Positions 9,357 to 10,760 of a DNA stretch of 10,760 bases are shown here, in pieces (the first letter of the stretch is position 1; every line of letters begins with the position of its first letter). Source of the stretch: Entrophospora sp. SA101 (lineage: Eukaryota > Glomeromycota > Glomeromycetes > Entrophosporales > Entrophosporaceae); the NCBI GenBank assembly GCA_958430865.1, contig CAUDNR010000580.1, positions 31,278-42,037 of the forward strand, in the 5' to 3' direction. Both the position numbers and the translations under genes were made by a program. The notes under the pieces were generated by a model, which had not been told where the DNA came from, made no database searches, and was given only the letters and a program-made list of their open reading frames with translations.

Positions 9357-9953
9357 TTAATTACCTTTTATTTTCAATCAAGATCATCTTTTAGTCTCTT
9401 TAACTTCAATTTGAGCAACTTGTTGAGAAGTTAACTGTTCTAACTGAGTCTTTAACCTTTTGATTTCCTCTTTGTGATTATCATTCTCTTCTTCTAACTG
9501 CTTAATTTGATCTAATAATTCTTGTCTTTGTTTGTTATGCCAATCCTTTGAAACTTCTAAGGCTTCCAAGTGAGAACCAATTTCCTCCTTGGAAGTGGCT
9601 AGTTGCTGTTTTAAGTCTTTATTTTGTTGTTCCAATCTACCAACATAACTCTGTGCCATTATTTCTGTTATTGTTGGAGTTTTAACTGGTTCCTCTTTTC
9701 TTAAATCACAGAAACAATCTATCCTATTTCTCATAGCTCGACCACAATCATTACAATGTGGTAGAGCATCATTATCAAAATCTTTTTTACACTCTACACA
9801 GATATAAGCAATATCGTTATAATCATTATTGCTTATATTGTAAGATAATATTTTGTAAGTAGCAGTTAAACTCCTTTCTCTTTCAAAAGAGCAGAAATTA
9901 CAATGCCATTTGTCTCCTCTCCTTAAGTCATTAACTTGGTATTCTAATTTCAT
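9357..9953 (-). CDS. Cys-pair (zinc-ribbon-like) coiled-coil protein, Mollicutes-type code suspected
   Basis: ATG at 9953 opens a frame that reads 189 residues to TGA (9386-9384) in the standard code, or 198 residues to TAA (9359-9357) if TGA is Trp, adding WSWLKIKGN. Residues 16-21 (WHCNFC), 52-55 (CVEC), 67-70 (CNDC) and 80-82 (CFC) supply eight Cys in four pairs, arranged as in zinc-ribbon domains. From about 100 to 188 the protein is a long coiled coil rich in Glu, Lys and Gln, containing HLEALEV at 128-134 followed by Trp138. The upstream partner carries the same module. The start follows that gene's TAG by one base and has an AAGGA at 9966-9962, eight bases upstream. There are no introns. 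Function is unknown; metal binding and self-association are inferred from motifs only. Confidence 0.65.
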
Positions 9954-9954
9954 G

Positions 9955-10662
9955 CTACTTATCCTTTTGCAAAATGTAGGCGTTGAACTTTTCTTTGGTT
10001 ATTTCTCTTACTTGTTTAATTCTGTTCTTTACTTTGTTAGATAAGAGTTTAAATTTGTTTTCTTTTCTTGGTAAAGCTGGTAGTTCTGGTAATTCTTGGA
10101 GTTGCTTATCTGCTACATAATTCTGTCGTGCCACAGTTCTTTCCAAAAGTTCTATTTGCCTAGAAGCCTTTTCCAAATTGTCATCTTTTTCTTTGCTTTG
10201 CCTTACTCTCCACTGTCTAGCCACTTCGAGAGCCTCTAAGTGACATTCAGATGTTTCCTCCTCTAACTCTAATGCTTGTTCCAACTCCTCTACTCTCAAT
10301 TTCAATTCCTTTTGCTTAGTTTCTAATTCTATAACCTTTGGTTCTAATTCAGAAACCTTTTCTTTTAGTTCACCATTTTTTCCAGAAACATAACTAAAAT
10401 TATTGCAATTAAGTAATGTTCATTCAGTGCAACCCTTAACAAAGTTTTCAAGGGTTAATTCATCTTGGGGTAAAAAGTGTTTTTCTAAGGTCATTAAAGT
10501 TCCAGCAATTTCTGGGCTTTCAGTTTCTTTAACATTTTCAACTATGTTGTGGATTCTCACTTTGGGATTTTCTTCTTTATCGGCTAGTTGTTTTTTTAAT
10601 GTTTCAATTTCTTCAATTAATGTTTTATTTGCTTGTTGTTGTTCATTTATAATGTTTATCAT
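9955..10662 (-). CDS. coiled-coil protein with in-frame TGA (table 4 Trp suspected)
   Basis: One frame runs from ATG at 10662 to TAG at 9957-9955, 235 residues, interrupted only by TGA at 10422-10420 (codon 81). The frame stays open and coding-like on both sides: FVKGCTE before and TLLNCNNFSYVSG after, leading into heptad-patterned KEKVSELEPKVIELE. With TGA as Trp it is one protein: a short N-terminal coiled coil (about 10-30), a central region, a long coiled coil (about 95-175) with HLEALEV at 141-147 and Trp151, and a basic C-terminal tail (about 190-235). In the standard code it would be an 80-residue fragment with no ATG start for the rest until a TTG. It is the first gene of a two-gene minus-strand unit, 1 nt ahead of the Cys-pair gene. 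Function unknown. Alternative: a fungal pseudogene with a nonsense mutation. Confidence 0.6.
9962..9966 (-). promoter_or_regulatory. Shine-Dalgarno-like site of the Cys-pair gene
   Basis: AAGGA (within AAAAGGA, 9968-9962 on the minus strand) lies 8 nt before the ATG at 9953, good spacing for a bacterial ribosome binding site. It falls inside the last codons of the upstream gene, as is usual for tightly packed operons. Confidence 0.5.
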
Positions 10663-10674
10663 GATTTTTTGTTA

Positions 10675-10680
10675 ATTATA
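10675..10680 (-). promoter_or_regulatory. possible bacterial -10 box (TATAAT)
   Basis: TATAAT on the minus strand (10680-10675) ends 12 nt before the ATG at 10662, which would give a nearly leaderless transcript; no Shine-Dalgarno site precedes this ATG. A good -35 is not visible. In DNA this AT-rich the hexamer could be chance. Confidence 0.25.
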
Positions 10681-10698
10681 TTATTCAATTTTTAATAA

Positions 10699-10739
10699 AT
10701 ACTTAATATCTTTCTTTTTATAAAAGCATTATTAAGTAT
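10699..10739. repeat. 10-bp inverted repeat upstream of the coiled-coil gene
   Basis: ATACTTAATA (10699-10708) is exactly inverted as TATTAAGTAT (10730-10739) with a 21-bp spacer. It sits 37-77 bp upstream of the ATG at 10662, where an operator or an upstream terminator could lie, but no T-tract follows a strong stem and its role is unknown. Confidence 0.35.
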
Positions 10740-10760
10740 ATAATTATTTTATTAATATAA

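Noticed and set aside
9940..9970. The two minus-strand genes as one protein split by a frameshift at TAG-C-ATG
   Set aside because: The Shine-Dalgarno-like AAGGA at correct spacing and a clean new N-terminus (MKLEYQV) favour two separate, adjacent genes. A frameshift is not excluded.
10374..10428. A fungal intron that would remove the TGA in the coiled-coil gene (GTTAAG ... ATTTTAG, about 47 bp on the minus strand)
   Set aside because: Splicing at this donor, or at the nearby GTTGCA, puts the downstream sequence in a wrong frame with an early stop. No nearby GT gives the phase needed for the coiled-coil frame.
10403..10675. Plus-strand 90-codon hydrophobic ORF
   Set aside because: It is fully antisense to the coiled-coil gene; its Phe/Ser/Cys-rich composition is what the complement of Glu/Lys/Asn-rich codons produces.
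1..10760. tRNA, rRNA or CRISPR arrays
   Set aside because: I saw no cloverleaf-like element with a conserved T-arm, no rRNA signature, and no regularly spaced identical repeats with unique spacers. The repeats present are microsatellites, coding triplets or inverted repeats.

Overview
The window looks like nuclear DNA of an early-diverging, very AT-rich fungus, with a short bacterial-looking block at the right end. Signs of a fungus are many short introns (about 70-115 bp) with GT...AG borders, asparagine- and acid-rich low-complexity coding repeats, and a decayed transposase of a kind I associate with arbuscular mycorrhizal fungi (Rhizophagus-like). The genus is an inference from style, not from a database match.

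Layout. Positions 1-600 hold two short possible exons and a CCTA/CT microsatellite. Positions 600-1978 have no gene I can support. Positions 1979-5472 (minus strand) hold the best-defined gene: an 11-exon gene for an 871-residue protein with a C2 domain and a class 3 lipase (sn1-specific diacylglycerol lipase-like) domain, whose reading frames join exactly at all ten splice junctions. Positions 5473-7568 are a repeat-rich intergenic stretch with a frameshifted transposase relic and several inverted-repeat structures that look like small non-autonomous elements. Positions 7569-8578 (plus strand) hold a three-exon gene for a coiled-coil, extremely acidic protein of unknown function with a 38-codon tandem duplication.

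Positions 9062-10662 change character: intronless, closely packed ORFs with a Shine-Dalgarno-like site and a 1-nt gene junction. The minus-strand pair encodes two related coiled-coil proteins that share an HLEALEV module; the second carries four Cys pairs. The upstream gene is interrupted by an in-frame TGA, and the downstream gene runs through two TGA codons to a TAA if TGA is read as Trp. Together this points to an origin in a Mollicutes-type genome (translation table 4), such as a mycoplasma-related endobacterium of the fungus. Whether the block is integrated into the fungal chromosome or joined by assembly error cannot be decided from this window. This block is the main finding. The lipase and the acidic protein show no functional link to it or to each other.
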